From contig CAJTTE010000019.1 of assembly GCA_910579265.1 (NCBI GenBank), forward strand, positions 1 through 49,923: a DNA stretch of 49,923 nucleotides, written 5' to 3'. Origin of the DNA: an uncultured Ruminiclostridium sp. (GTDB lineage: Bacteria > Bacillota > Clostridia > Oscillospirales > Ruminococcaceae). The notes below the pieces were generated by a model that ran no database searches, was not told the origin of the DNA, and saw only the letters and a program-made list of their open reading frames with translations. The translations under genes and the position numbers were made by a program. Shown in pieces: positions 49,749 to 49,923 of the stretch. Positions within the stretch are counted from its first letter, which is position 1, and each line of letters starts with the position of its first letter.

Positions 49749-49923
49749 ATTTGCTTTCAGAAAGAACTGCAAGAATATACCTGCCTTTAGAAAGGACTAC
49801 GAGAATGCACCAGCTTTTAGAAACGTTTCTGCAACCCGTCTTATTTAAATGTGAAATATCCGCACCGTGGCAACGCCTTGCGTTGCCCCTATCCGAGCCC
49901 CGTAAGCGATGCTCCGCATCGCT
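49749..49923. repeat. Degenerate 30-bp tandem units followed by two perfect hairpins
   Basis: Three loosely similar units start near 49750, 49780 and 49810 (TGCTTTCAGAAAG, TGCCTTTAGAAAGG, AGCTTTTAGAAAC, each followed by a variant of ACTGCAAGAATATACC). Then come GGCAACGC/GCGTTGCC (about 49868-49886) and AGCGATGC/GCATCGCT (49905-49923, cut by the window end). No gene is visible. Confidence 0.5.

Noticed and set aside
49749..49835. CRISPR array
   Set aside because: The units are degenerate, contiguous without spacers, and no cas gene is near. The two 33-bp repeats at 6180-6280 were rejected for the same lack of array structure.

Overview
The window looks like chromosomal DNA of a Gram-positive anaerobe of class Clostridia, probably of the Ruminococcus/Oscillospiraceae type. 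The evidence is the nusA-infB operon order (rimP-nusA-ylxR-ylxQ-infB-rbfA-nrnA-truB-ribF), strong AGGAGG-type ribosome binding sites, consensus sigma-A promoters with 17-base spacers, many lipoproteins, a GH94 cellobiose phosphorylase, an ECF-type ThiT under a TPP riboswitch, and a Gld-type ABC cassette with a DUF4340 partner. A sigma-D-like promoter near the right end suggests the cell also has a flagellar-type sigma factor. The genus assignment is inference only.

Layout, left to right. (1) 1-1625: tRNA-Val (5' cut by the window edge), tRNA-Gly and tRNA-Cys, with terminators and one copy each of two interspersed repeat families. (2) 1625-6032: gene-poor DNA, then a more A/T-rich accessory block with a TetR regulator, a membrane-anchored beta-lactamase-fold serine hydrolase, a 59-codon ORF and an alpha/beta hydrolase. 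(3) 6377-10750: FGGY sugar kinase, L-ribulose-5-phosphate 4-epimerase, a NusG-domain-II protein, a Gx transporter and the flavin transferase ApbE, packed tightly enough to be one transcript. (4) 11425-12580, minus strand: TPP riboswitch and thiT. (5) 12610-22128: the translation and ribosome-maturation operon. (6) 22467-27957: ABC ATPase, permease, GldG-like and DUF4340 proteins plus a 96-aa conserved-looking protein. (7) 28978-33747: cellobiose phosphorylase and glycogen synthase, each with its own promoter and terminator. (8) 34323-40267: bactofilin and HD-domain protein, then divergent lipoproteins (a parvulin/SurA-like foldase and a PnrA/BMP-type binding protein). (9) 40666-48741, minus strand: methyltransferase, zinc-ribbon membrane protein, citrate synthase with a YdcF-like protein, a small secreted protein and a NatAB-like ABC exporter. 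(10) 48881-49726: a protein of unknown function behind a sigma-D-like promoter.

The most notable unexplained structure is intergenic. Family 1 is a roughly 180-bp element with 20-bp terminal inverted repeats, present in six copies including one internal-deletion derivative and one chimera. Family 2 is a roughly 175-bp element in three copies, built around a hairpin that is kept by compensatory change. A single 161-bp element with 30-bp terminal inverted repeats lies at 28192-28352. None carries a convincing protein gene, so they look like non-autonomous mobile or structured-RNA repeats. One family-2 copy appears to lie in the leader of the small secreted-protein gene, whose promoter is preceded by four 11-bp direct repeats typical of a response-regulator site.

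How the genes work together: cellobiose phosphorylase yields glucose-1-phosphate, which can feed glycogen synthesis through ADP-glucose and GlgA. The kinase and epimerase feed pentose into the pentose phosphate pathway. ApbE, the NusG-II protein and the Gx transporter suggest flavinylation-linked redox chemistry at the cell surface.
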